A stretch of 38,985 nt of DNA from a virus: IMG/VR virus record IMGVR_UViG_3300037502_000692, positions 1 through 38,985 of that record. One strand, 5' to 3'. The notes under the pieces were generated by a model. The model made no database searches. It had not been told where the DNA came from and saw only the letters and a program-made list of their open reading frames with translations. Of this stretch, positions 1 to 7,231 are shown one piece after another; the stretch's first letter is position 1; each line of letters begins with the position of its first letter. A program made the translations under genes and the position numbers.

Positions 1-202
1 TAATCAGAAGAAGACTGACAGGATTATGTGGAGTTTACAGGGAAACTTTGAACACTCCCGCATTATCCTTAACGCTGATGAAGACTGGTCTGAGTTTGTT
101 GACCAGTATTTGATGTTCCCGTCAACTCAGGTTCACGATGACTTGATTGATGCTCTTTCCTATGTTGACCAGCTTGCTAAAACAATCAACATGGAAGAGT
201 TT
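1..202. repeat. Left copy of the imperfect terminal overlap
   Basis: These 202 bases match 38784-38985 except at positions 34, 35, 37, 40, 73, 74 and 75. All lie inside the terL reading frame. The first four changes are synonymous and the last cluster changes one Ala to Ser. The simplest reading is that both ends of a circular or circularly permuted genome were assembled from slightly different population members. A packaged direct terminal repeat would normally be identical in both copies. Confidence 0.9.
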
Positions 203-247
203 GATGAAGAAGAGTGGACACCGATGGACGATGTTGTAGGTTACTAA
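2..247 (+). CDS. terL: Terminase large subunit, C-terminal part (gene continues from 38985)
   Basis: This is the 3' end of the large terminase gene whose 5' part lies at 37777-38985. The frame is open from base 2, and the first internal Met is at base 26. It encodes the end of the RNase H-like nuclease domain, including the metal-binding HDDLIDALSY motif, and finishes in an acidic tail ending DDVVGY. Joined across the closure point, the protein is about 417 residues. The nuclease domain cuts concatemeric DNA during headful packaging. The portal gene follows after 15 bases, the usual order. Confidence 0.93.
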   Translation, partial: NQKKTDRIMWSLQGNFEHSRIILNADEDWSEFVDQYLMFPSTQVHDDLIDALSYVDQLAKTINMEEFDEEEWTPMDDVVGY

Positions 248-262
248 CCAAGGAATCATAGA

Positions 263-2224
263 ATGGATAATTATAATCAGTTAGCAGGGTGGGTGCTTGG
301 TCAATGCGAAGATTGGCGCAATCACCGAGATACAAACTATCTTGAAGACTGGCTTGCCTATGAGCGCCTATGGCGTGGTATCTGGTCTGGTGAAGACACC
401 ACTCGTGACTCTGAGAGAGCCAAGATTGTCACCCCTGCACTGCAGCAAGCAATTGAGACTCATGTCGCTGAGATTGAAGAAGCAGTGTTCGGTAGAGGTG
501 AGAAGTTCTTTGACATCTCTGATAACTTTGCTGACCAGCAGCGTATTGATGTAGAGCAAGTCAAGAACCAACTAACTGAAGACTTTAAGAAGAACAAGGT
601 TCGTAAGTCCATCAGTGACATTGTACTGCTGTCTGCTGTCTACGGAACCGGCATCGGTGAGATTACGCTAGAAGAGAAGACTGACCTTGCTCCTGCAATG
701 CGTCCTATCGTTGAGATGGGTTTAACCGCTGTAGGCGTAGAAGAGAAGCAACGCTTTGCAGTAGCGCTAAAACCAATCAATCCTAGAAACTTCTTGATTG
801 ACCCCAATGCCGCTGCTATCGAGGATTCTCTTGGTGTTGCCATTGAAGAGTTTGTACCGCTGCATAAGGTTGTACAGGCTATGGAGTCTGGTATGTACGA
901 GAAGGTGTCAGAAATCTCGTCTACCGCTGTTGACACTGATCTAGAGCCAGTACAAGAAGATGTACACAATCAGCAGAATCGTGTCAAGTTGATGCGCTAC
1001 TATGGCCTAGTGCCGAAGGCTCTGTTGGATAACGCCTTTGAGAACAAGTATGTTGACCTGTTTACCGAGGGTGATCAAGATGTTGGTCAAGTAGGTGCAG
1101 AGTTCTCTGAGTTGGTAGAGGCTATTGTCGTTATCGCTAACGATATGTACCTGCTCAAGGCTGAAGAAACGCCTTACATGATGAAGGATCGTCCTGTTGT
1201 TGCCTTCCAGAATGACTCCATGCCTAACCACTTCTGGGGTCGTGGTATCGCTGAGAAGGGCTACAACATGCAAAAGGCTATTGATGCACAGATTCGTTCG
1301 CATCTGGACAGCCTAGCATTGACCACAGTGCCGATGATGGCTATGGATGCTACCAGATTGCCTCGTGGTAGCAAGTTTGAAGTTCGTCCCGGTAAGACTA
1401 TTCTGACCAACGGCAATCCTTCAGAGACTCTTCTGCCGTTTAAGTTCGGCAATACTGACGCAACTAACCTTGCAACTGCCAAAGAGTTTGAGCGAATGAT
1501 GCTTATGGCTACCGGTACGGTTGATTCTGCTGGTATTCCTGCTGTTGGTGCTGATGGGCAGGGCTTGAATCCTGCCATGTCTGCACTGGTGAAGAAGAAT
1601 AAGCGTACTTTGGTTAACTTCCAAGAGCAGTTCTTGATTCCTTTTGTTAAAAAGAGTGCTTTCCGCTACATGCAGTTTGATCCAGAGCGTTATCCTGCTG
1701 CTGATTATGACTTTGTGGCCTCTTCTAACCTTGGAATCATCGCTAGAGAGTACGAACAGATGCAGTTTATGAACCTGTTGAAGACTCTTGGCCCTGAAAG
1801 TCCTGTTGTTCCTCTGGTTTTGAAGGCAATTATTGAAAATAGTGGCCTAAACAACCGTGAAGAACTGATTGCACAGCTTTCACAGATGATGCAGCCTAAT
1901 CCGCAGCAGCAACAAGCACAACAAATGGCTGTTCAGTTGCAAATGCAGAAGGCTCAGTTGGAATTGGCTGACTTGCAGGCTGATGTACAACTAAAACAAG
2001 CCAAAGCACAGAATGAGATTGTAGATGCTCAACTAAAACCTGCTGAATTGCAGGCTACAGTGGCTGCTAGTGCTTCTAAGTACCTTGGTGAAAGCAATGA
2101 TCCTACCGCTGAGTTTGAGCGCAGGATTAAACTGGCTAATGTGGCCCTCAAAGAGAAGGACATTAACACCAAAGCACAGATTGCTCAGTTACAAGTTCTA
2201 GCAGCAAGAGCAAATACTAAATAA
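263..2224 (+). CDS. Portal (head-tail connector) protein
   Basis: This 653-residue protein follows terL directly and precedes scaffold and capsid genes, which is the portal position. Size and composition fit a podovirus portal: an N-terminal region with aromatic residues (GRGEKFFDISDN near residue 78), a mixed core, and a C-terminal stretch (about residues 545-620) very rich in Gln and Ala that probably forms the coiled-coil barrel. A dodecameric portal would sit at one capsid vertex and act as the DNA channel and terminase docking site. The start is preceded by AAGGA. A sigma70-type promoter begins four bases after its stop. The call rests on position, size and composition. Confidence 0.85.
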   Translation: MDNYNQLAGWVLGQCEDWRNHRDTNYLEDWLAYERLWRGIWSGEDTTRDSERAKIVTPALQQAIETHVAEIEEAVFGRGEKFFDISDNFADQQRIDVEQVKNQLTEDFKKNKVRKSISDIVLLSAVYGTGIGEITLEEKTDLAPAMRPIVEMGLTAVGVEEKQRFAVALKPINPRNFLIDPNAAAIEDSLGVAIEEFVPLHKVVQAMESGMYEKVSEISSTAVDTDLEPVQEDVHNQQNRVKLMRYYGLVPKALLDNAFENKYVDLFTEGDQDVGQVGAEFSELVEAIVVIANDMYLLKAEETPYMMKDRPVVAFQNDSMPNHFWGRGIAEKGYNMQKAIDAQIRSHLDSLALTTVPMMAMDATRLPRGSKFEVRPGKTILTNGNPSETLLPFKFGNTDATNLATAKEFERMMLMATGTVDSAGIPAVGADGQGLNPAMSALVKKNKRTLVNFQEQFLIPFVKKSAFRYMQFDPERYPAADYDFVASSNLGIIAREYEQMQFMNLLKTLGPESPVVPLVLKAIIENSGLNNREELIAQLSQMMQPNPQQQQAQQMAVQLQMQKAQLELADLQADVQLKQAKAQNEIVDAQLKPAELQATVAASASKYLGESNDPTAEFERRIKLANVALKEKDINTKAQIAQLQVLAARANTK

Positions 2225-2227
2225 TAC

Positions 2228-2256
2228 TTGACTTTTTTGTTGATGTGTAGTATAAT
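2228..2256 (+). promoter_or_regulatory. Strong sigma70-type promoter for the scaffold/capsid genes
   Basis: TTGACT (2228-2233), a 17-base spacer and a perfect TATAAT (2251-2256) lie in the 98-base gap between the portal stop and the next start. The expected transcript starts near 2263 and would feed the two small genes, scaffold and major capsid protein, ending at the terminator at 4639-4669. It would give the capsid genes a separate boost of transcription by host RNA polymerase. Confidence 0.8.
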
Positions 2257-2322
2257 GCGAGTATAGACAGAAGTAAACGCTTACCAACTTACTTATAAAG
2301 CACTCACTTCGGGAGACAATGC

Positions 2323-2565
2323 TTGGAAGACAGGGAACTACAGCAGTTTTACGAACACCGTTTTGACTTATTTGTACAGGCTGGTTGGAAAGACCTTGTA
2401 GAAGACTTCCAAGAGTTAGCAAAGACAGTTGGTGACATAACGAAGTGCAGTGACGAAGCAGATTTGTGGTACAGGCGTGGTCAGTTAGACATGATCAATT
2501 ATCTAATCAACCTGCAGAGCCTAACAGAGGCGGCTTACGAGGAATTAGATGAAGATACTAAATGA
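2323..2565 (+). CDS. Hypothetical 80-residue protein (TTG start)
   Basis: I do not recognise the family. The 80-residue protein is acidic and rich in aromatic and Leu residues, probably helical, with no membrane segment or metal motif. TTG at 2323 is chosen because GGGAG sits about 8 bases upstream and no in-frame ATG precedes the conserved-looking start (EDRELQQFYEHRF). The ATG at 2319 is in another frame and stops after 15 codons. It is the first gene after the 2228-2256 promoter and overlaps the next gene by 17 bases, so the two are probably co-translated. Confidence 0.75.
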   Translation: MEDRELQQFYEHRFDLFVQAGWKDLVEDFQELAKTVGDITKCSDEADLWYRRGQLDMINYLINLQSLTEAAYEELDEDTK

Positions 2566-2794
2566 CTTTCAATGCGCCAAAGGACATAAAGAAGAATACT
2601 TTGTTGATTCTTCTGTAATGGTAGTTACTTGTAGGCATTGCGGTAATGATGCCTCTAAGTTACTTGCAGCACCCCGGTCAAAGCTGGAAGGCATTACTGG
2701 GGCTTTTCCAGACGCTTATAGAAAGTGGGATAAAAACCGCCAATCTCATATAGCGTGGGAAAGAAAGACAGGCCGCTCTGACGAGTGGAAGTAA
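2549..2794 (+). CDS. Small zinc-ribbon protein, FmdB-like
   Basis: An 81-residue protein with two metal-binding knuckles: Cys9 with His13 (CAKGH) and CRHCG at about residues 28-32. A basic C-terminal half is rich in Lys, Arg and Trp. Similar FmdB-like zinc ribbons are common next to phage portal and scaffold genes and their role is not established. Start chosen at ATG 2549, with GAGG six bases upstream, inside the end of the preceding gene. Confidence 0.75.
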   Translation: MKILNDFQCAKGHKEEYFVDSSVMVVTCRHCGNDASKLLAAPRSKLEGITGAFPDAYRKWDKNRQSHIAWERKTGRSDEWK

Positions 2795-2859
2795 GCGGAA
2801 AAGGAAACCCCGCAAGTAATTAAAGTGTTCTTCCTAAAAAGCTATTTGCCTAGGAGACA

Positions 2860-3654
2860 ATGATGGCTGAGTTTATTGAAGAAGGTAGTAATGAAGTCGC
2901 TGCAGAGGAAGTTCAAGAACTTGATCAACCAATGCAAGAAGTACAACAAGAAGAAGAAGTAGTTCAACAACAAGAAGTCGATGAGATTCCCGAAAAATAC
3001 AAGGGCAAGGATCTCAAAGAAATTATCCGGATGCACAGTGAGGCTGAGAAGCTGATCGGTCGTCAGGGTAGCGAAGTTGGTGAATTGCGTAAGATTGTTG
3101 ATGACTTTATTAAGGCCCAAACTGCTAACAACCAGCAACTGCAAGAGGATGTAAACGAAGATGACTTCTTCGCTGATCCAAAAGCAGCCGTAGCAAAGGC
3201 AATCGAGAATCACCCCAAAGTAAAGCAGGCTGAAGTTGCTGCTGTAGAGATGGCGAAAGCAAAGATTCTACAGAACTTACAAGCAAAGCATCCTGATTTT
3301 CTTAATGTGGTTCAAGATAATGGTTTTCAAGACTGGGTTAAGGCTTCTAAAGTTCGTTCTGAACTGTTCTTTAGGGCTGATAAGCAGTTTGATTTTGATG
3401 CCGCTGATGAACTCCTTAGCACTTGGAAGGATCGTCAAGGGGTGGCAAAGCAGACTGTTTCTGCTGAGAAGCAGGCAAGGTCGCAAGCCATTAAAACTGC
3501 CTCTACTGCTGTATCTGGTGGAAGTGACGAAGCACCGTCTAAGAAGATATATCGTCGAGCAGACATTATTCGACTCATGCAAACTGACCCTGACAAGTAT
3601 GACATGATGCAGCCTGAGATTATGGCGGCTTATGCAGAAGGCAGGGTTAGGTAA
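2860..3654 (+). CDS. Scaffold (capsid assembly) protein
   Basis: A 264-residue protein directly upstream of the major capsid gene. The first 45 residues are extremely rich in Glu and Gln (runs such as VQQEEEVVQQQEVDE), followed by a helical middle and a basic, Arg-rich C-terminus (KIYRRADIIRLM near residue 228). Acidic, helical proteins with a basic capsid-binding end at this position are typical phage scaffolds, which guide procapsid assembly and then leave. GGAG precedes two ATG codons at 2860 and 2863, and either could be used. Confidence 0.85.
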   Translation: MMAEFIEEGSNEVAAEEVQELDQPMQEVQQEEEVVQQQEVDEIPEKYKGKDLKEIIRMHSEAEKLIGRQGSEVGELRKIVDDFIKAQTANNQQLQEDVNEDDFFADPKAAVAKAIENHPKVKQAEVAAVEMAKAKILQNLQAKHPDFLNVVQDNGFQDWVKASKVRSELFFRADKQFDFDAADELLSTWKDRQGVAKQTVSAEKQARSQAIKTASTAVSGGSDEAPSKKIYRRADIIRLMQTDPDKYDMMQPEIMAAYAEGRVR

Positions 3655-3680
3655 CTAACTTTTTATAAAGGACATTTAAA

Positions 3681-4622
3681 ATGGCACTAGGCGCAAACCA
3701 TGTAGTTCAATCAGCCGTTAACTCGGCTGGTTTTATCCCTGAGGTATGGTCTGATGAAATTATCGCTGCTTACAAGAAGAACCTTGTTGCTGCTAATCTG
3801 ATCAAGAAGATGAACATGAAGGGTAAGAAGGGCGATGTTGTTCATTTCCCCGCTCCCGCTCGTGGCACTGCTTCTGCTAAGACTGCTAACAGCCAAGTTA
3901 CTCTGATTGCTGAGAGCGGTACTGAGAAGACTGTTACCATCAACAGCCACTTCGAGTACAGCCGACTGATCGAAGACTTTGCTGAAGTTCAGGCTCTGTC
4001 GTCGCTGCGTCGCTTCTACACGGATGACGCTGGTTATTCTCTGGCTACTCGTATTGACACTGACCTGCTGGCTCTGGCTGCTGGTCTGCAGGGTGGAACT
4101 TCCTACTCTGGCGCTTTCATCGGCGGTGACGGTTCTACCGCTTGGGATGCTACCGCTAACACCAACTCTGGTAACGAAACGGCTTTGACTGATGACGGTA
4201 TTCGTCGCACCATCCAGCGTCTTGACGATGCTGATGTTCCGATGGACAATCGCTTCTTCATCATCCCTCCTGTTGCTCGTAACACGCTGATGGGTCTGAA
4301 CCGTTTCACCGAGCAGGCTTACACCGGTGAAGTTGGTTCTGCTAACACCATCCGTAACGGTCAGATTGGTGACATCTACGGCGTTAAGGTCTATGTTTCG
4401 ACCAACTGCCCCACGGTTGCCACCGCCAGCACCGCTGACACGGATCCCCGTGTTGCTCTGATGGCTCACCCTGAGTTTGCTGTTCTGGTTGAGCAACTTG
4501 GCGTTCGTGTTCAGACTCAGTACAAGCAAGAGTACCTCGGTACGCTGCTCACCGCTGACACGCTGTACGGTGTTGGTGAACTGCGTGACACCTCTGGTGT
4601 TGCTCTGATCATCCCCGGCTAA
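3681..4622 (+). CDS. Major capsid protein
   Basis: A 313-residue protein immediately after the scaffold gene. Length and features suit an HK97-fold coat protein: an N-terminal helix-rich segment (EVWSDEIIAAYKKNL near residue 20), a long spine-helix region, and a C-terminal beta-rich domain with GQIGDIYGVKVYVS near residue 225, a common coat-protein pattern. Codon choice differs from neighbours, with more C-ending codons and frequent CTG, GGT and ACC, as expected for a very highly expressed gene. AAGGAC lies upstream of the start, and an intrinsic terminator follows 17 bases after the stop. Confidence 0.9.
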   Translation: MALGANHVVQSAVNSAGFIPEVWSDEIIAAYKKNLVAANLIKKMNMKGKKGDVVHFPAPARGTASAKTANSQVTLIAESGTEKTVTINSHFEYSRLIEDFAEVQALSSLRRFYTDDAGYSLATRIDTDLLALAAGLQGGTSYSGAFIGGDGSTAWDATANTNSGNETALTDDGIRRTIQRLDDADVPMDNRFFIIPPVARNTLMGLNRFTEQAYTGEVGSANTIRNGQIGDIYGVKVYVSTNCPTVATASTADTDPRVALMAHPEFAVLVEQLGVRVQTQYKQEYLGTLLTADTLYGVGELRDTSGVALIIPG

Positions 4623-4638
4623 TAACATTAGTCAGGTT

Positions 4639-4669
4639 CTCCCCAGTCTCACAAGGATTGGGGAGTTTT
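4639..4669 (+). terminator. Intrinsic terminator after the capsid gene
   Basis: A GC-rich seven-pair stem (CTCCCCA at 4639-4645 with TGGGGAG at 4659-4665) with a 13-base loop is followed by TTTT. It lies just after the capsid stop, so it should limit read-through from the capsid genes into the fibre genes. Confidence 0.8.
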
Positions 4670-4697
4670 CTATATAGATTCCATAGAGTCTATATAG
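4670..4697. repeat. Perfect 9-bp inverted repeat upstream of the fibre gene
   Basis: CTATATAGA (4670-4678) pairs with TCTATATAG (4689-4697) across a 10-base loop. It directly abuts the terminator and ends 19 bases before the next start codon. It could be a hairpin in the 5' leader of the fibre mRNA, an RNase processing site, or a protein-binding dyad. The sequence alone does not decide. Confidence 0.6.
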
Positions 4698-4716
4698 GAA
4701 ACTAAACGGAGAAGAC

Positions 4717-6225
4717 ATGATTCCTCGCACCTTCCCCTCAACCTTTGAAACTACCAACGGTCAACAACGTGTGGTGGTTTTCTTTTTGTCCAGTATTACT
4801 GGCTTAGAGCGCTGGGTTGACTATATTCCTGTAAAGTTTGTTCAGTATCAAGATCAAGAAGTTAATACCTACAATGCAAAAGGTATTCACTTAGTTGATC
4901 CATTGGATTCTACAAGCGGTAAACAGGCATGGGTTGACTACATCCCAGTATATCAAGATAGCAGTGCCACTGATGCTACGTTGGTATCTGCCAATGGTTT
5001 TATTCCTGTAGGGTTTAACACCGCCCCTACTCTGTCTCTGGACTTTACTGATTCTGCAGAGACCCTTGACTCTCGTATTACTTTCTCCCGAGGTTCTTCT
5101 GGCACACGTTTTAATAGCAGCGGTGTTCTTGAAAGCATTTCTTCAAATAACCCCCGCTTCGACTATGACCCAGTAACGCTGGCTCCGAAGGGTTTGCTGA
5201 TAGAAGAGCAGCGGACTAATTTGATGACTTACTCTGAGCAGTTTGATAATGCTGCTTGGGCTAAAGGAAACTCTAGTGTCTCTGCAAATACAATAACTTC
5301 TCCTGATGGAACTATTGATGGTGATAAGTTAGTTGAAAACACTTCCAATTCTACTCATACAGTTGACCAAACATTTTCTTTTACTTCTGGAACAGCATAT
5401 ACAGCATCAGTTTATGTAAAAGCGGGTGAACGACCAACCATTCAAATGGTTATCGTTGGGACTGCTTTTAATGAAAGCCGCACATGGTTTAATTTAAGCA
5501 CATTAACCGCAACAACAACCTCGGGGTCTGTTACTTCTTCTTTTATAACCCCAGTTGGAAATGGTTGGTATAGAGTTGGGGTAACTCAATCTGCAATAGC
5601 AACAAATACTGCTAATATTTCATTTAGAATATGGAACGGATCAACTGCTTTATACACAGGAGACGGAACATCTGGTGTTTATCTCTGGGGTGCACAGTTA
5701 GAAGCCGGAGCCTTTGCTACTTCTTATATCCCCACCACCACTGCGCAGGTTACTAGATCTGCTGATGTAGCCAGTATCACCGGTGCTAACTTTAGTAGCT
5801 GGTATAACGCTACAGAGGGTACGTTGTACGGTGAGGCATCGACTTATGATGTGTCTACAGGTCGCACAAGTTTTGCGGTAACTGATGGAAGCACAAGCAA
5901 TCGAATCCATTTAAATGCATCAACAAGCGTAAAAGTGTTTATTGCTAACGGCGGAGCAACTCAGCTTACTCAAGCAATTCCATCTGTTACTTATACAAAC
6001 AATACATTTTCAAAAACTGCGTTGGCGTATGCAAATAATGATGGAAATGGTGCGGCAAATGGCACTATTGCAACAAACGACACTTCATTGTCAGTTCCTA
6101 CGGTCAATCAAGCACAAATTGGCGCATTGACTTCTACAAACAGCATCCTAAACGGCACAATCAAAAAAGTTGCTTACTACCCTGCTCGCCTAAGTAACGT
6201 ACAACTGCAAGCACTCACAAGTTAA
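4717..6225 (+). CDS. Fibre or decoration protein with carbohydrate-binding-like domain
   Basis: A 502-residue protein, Ser/Thr/Asn-rich and poor in Cys, typical of virion surface proteins. The N-terminal 75 residues include two copies of a WVDYIPV motif. The segment from about residue 105 (DSRITFSRGSSGTRF) to PKGLLIEEQRTNLM near residue 160 is a signature of phage adsorption proteins. The domain after it (about 170-345) looks like a beta-sandwich carbohydrate-binding module, and the C-terminal part resembles a LamG-type domain. It probably binds host surface sugars, as a head fibre or tail fibre. GGAG precedes the start. Confidence 0.7.
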   Translation: MIPRTFPSTFETTNGQQRVVVFFLSSITGLERWVDYIPVKFVQYQDQEVNTYNAKGIHLVDPLDSTSGKQAWVDYIPVYQDSSATDATLVSANGFIPVGFNTAPTLSLDFTDSAETLDSRITFSRGSSGTRFNSSGVLESISSNNPRFDYDPVTLAPKGLLIEEQRTNLMTYSEQFDNAAWAKGNSSVSANTITSPDGTIDGDKLVENTSNSTHTVDQTFSFTSGTAYTASVYVKAGERPTIQMVIVGTAFNESRTWFNLSTLTATTTSGSVTSSFITPVGNGWYRVGVTQSAIATNTANISFRIWNGSTALYTGDGTSGVYLWGAQLEAGAFATSYIPTTTAQVTRSADVASITGANFSSWYNATEGTLYGEASTYDVSTGRTSFAVTDGSTSNRIHLNASTSVKVFIANGGATQLTQAIPSVTYTNNTFSKTALAYANNDGNGAANGTIATNDTSLSVPTVNQAQIGALTSTNSILNGTIKKVAYYPARLSNVQLQALTS

Positions 6226-6233
6226 GGAAAGAC

Positions 6234-6551
6234 ATGGAAGAGATTATTGAAGACACTCCTGTATACCAAGACCTGTGCTTGAAGGCTGCTAACGAAACAA
6301 CGATGAAGACTGCATTGACCAATGCTGGTTTGATTGACTCTGAAGGCAATCCTGTGAACTGCTTGGTGGACGTTATCGGTCAGATATGGAAACCTACCGG
6401 TACTACCAAGACTGATGAAGATGGCATGATCGTGCCAGTAATGAGCATGGTTTCTGGCTGGCATGTAAACCTGCGTGGTTCATTTACAGAGGCTCAAAAG
6501 GCATTGCTACCGATTGTTGAAGTATCTACACCGATGAGGGTCTGGGCATAA
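6234..6551 (+). CDS. Hypothetical protein of the fibre cluster
   Basis: A 105-residue acidic protein with AAGGA before the start, lying between two fibre genes and sharing its last base with the next start (TAATG). I do not recognise a named family. The middle reads NCLVDVIGQIWKPTG and the end FTEAQKALLPIVEVSTPMRVWA. No signal peptide or membrane segment is visible. Its position suggests a small structural or fibre-assembly protein. Confidence 0.7.
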   Translation: MEEIIEDTPVYQDLCLKAANETTMKTALTNAGLIDSEGNPVNCLVDVIGQIWKPTGTTKTDEDGMIVPVMSMVSGWHVNLRGSFTEAQKALLPIVEVSTPMRVWA

Positions 6552-7231
6552 TGGCTACTATTCTACTTAAAAAACGTGATACCACTGGCGCACCTAGTGC
6601 CGGTGACTTAACCAACTCCGCTAGTGGCGCTGAAGTTGCTGTTAATACCTACGACAAGCGTCTGTATAGTAAAGACAGCGGCGGTAATGTTGTAGAACTA
6701 GGTACTGCTCCTTCTACTATTGATATCAATGCTGGTTCTATCGATGGCACTCCTGTAGGCGCTAACAGTGCTTCTACCGGTGCATTTACCTCATTGACTT
6801 CTAGCAGCACTACGACGCTCAACGGTACAACTATCCCATCTAGTAAGACTCTGGTTGTTACCACTGACATTGGATCGACTGTACAGGCTTATGATGCCGA
6901 CACCGCCAAGACTGATGTAGCACAGACCTTTACAATCTCTCAGCGTGGCACTGTTACTACGGACAACGATGGTTCGTTCTCGATGTCGGCTACGAATAAT
7001 TTTAAATGCACGCCAACTGGTAACTTCACGCTCACCTTTACCAACATCACGGCTGGTCAGTCTGGCTTTATCCTGCTGGTGAACTCTGGTGGCTACACAG
7101 TCTCTGCCGCTGCTACGACCAAGGTATCTACCACGGCTCTAGCGACTATCTCTGCCGCTGGGACATATCTGCTTTCGTATTTTACTGATGGCACGAATGT
7201 GTATGTTGTTAACTCAGGAGCATTGGCTTAA
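6551..7231 (+). CDS. Tail fibre-like structural protein
   Basis: A 226-residue protein rich in Thr, Ser, Gly and Ala. The N-terminus (MATILLKKRDTTGAPSAGDL, then GEVAVN-like GAEVAVNTYDKRLY) matches the usual opening of phage fibre and baseplate proteins. A middle linker repeats Thr/Ser-rich turns (GAFTSLTSSSTTTLNGT), and the C-terminal 100 residues look like a compact beta domain. It overlaps its neighbours by single bases on both sides, so the three fibre genes are translationally coupled. Confidence 0.72.
   Translation: MATILLKKRDTTGAPSAGDLTNSASGAEVAVNTYDKRLYSKDSGGNVVELGTAPSTIDINAGSIDGTPVGANSASTGAFTSLTSSSTTTLNGTTIPSSKTLVVTTDIGSTVQAYDADTAKTDVAQTFTISQRGTVTTDNDGSFSMSATNNFKCTPTGNFTLTFTNITAGQSGFILLVNSGGYTVSAAATTKVSTTALATISAAGTYLLSYFTDGTNVYVVNSGALA

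Noticed and set aside
1-202. Direct terminal repeat as in T7-like genomes
   Set aside because: Copies differ at seven sites and lie inside terL. T7-type terminal repeats are identical and usually flank coding regions.
2319-2366. ATG 2319 as the start of the gene after the promoter
   Set aside because: This frame stops after 15 codons. TTG 2323 opens the 80-codon frame.
3711-4628. 305-residue minus-strand ORF opposite the capsid gene
   Set aside because: Shadow of the capsid gene's codon bias, with no ribosome binding site or recognised domain and a Ser/Asn/Val-rich composition typical of antisense frames.
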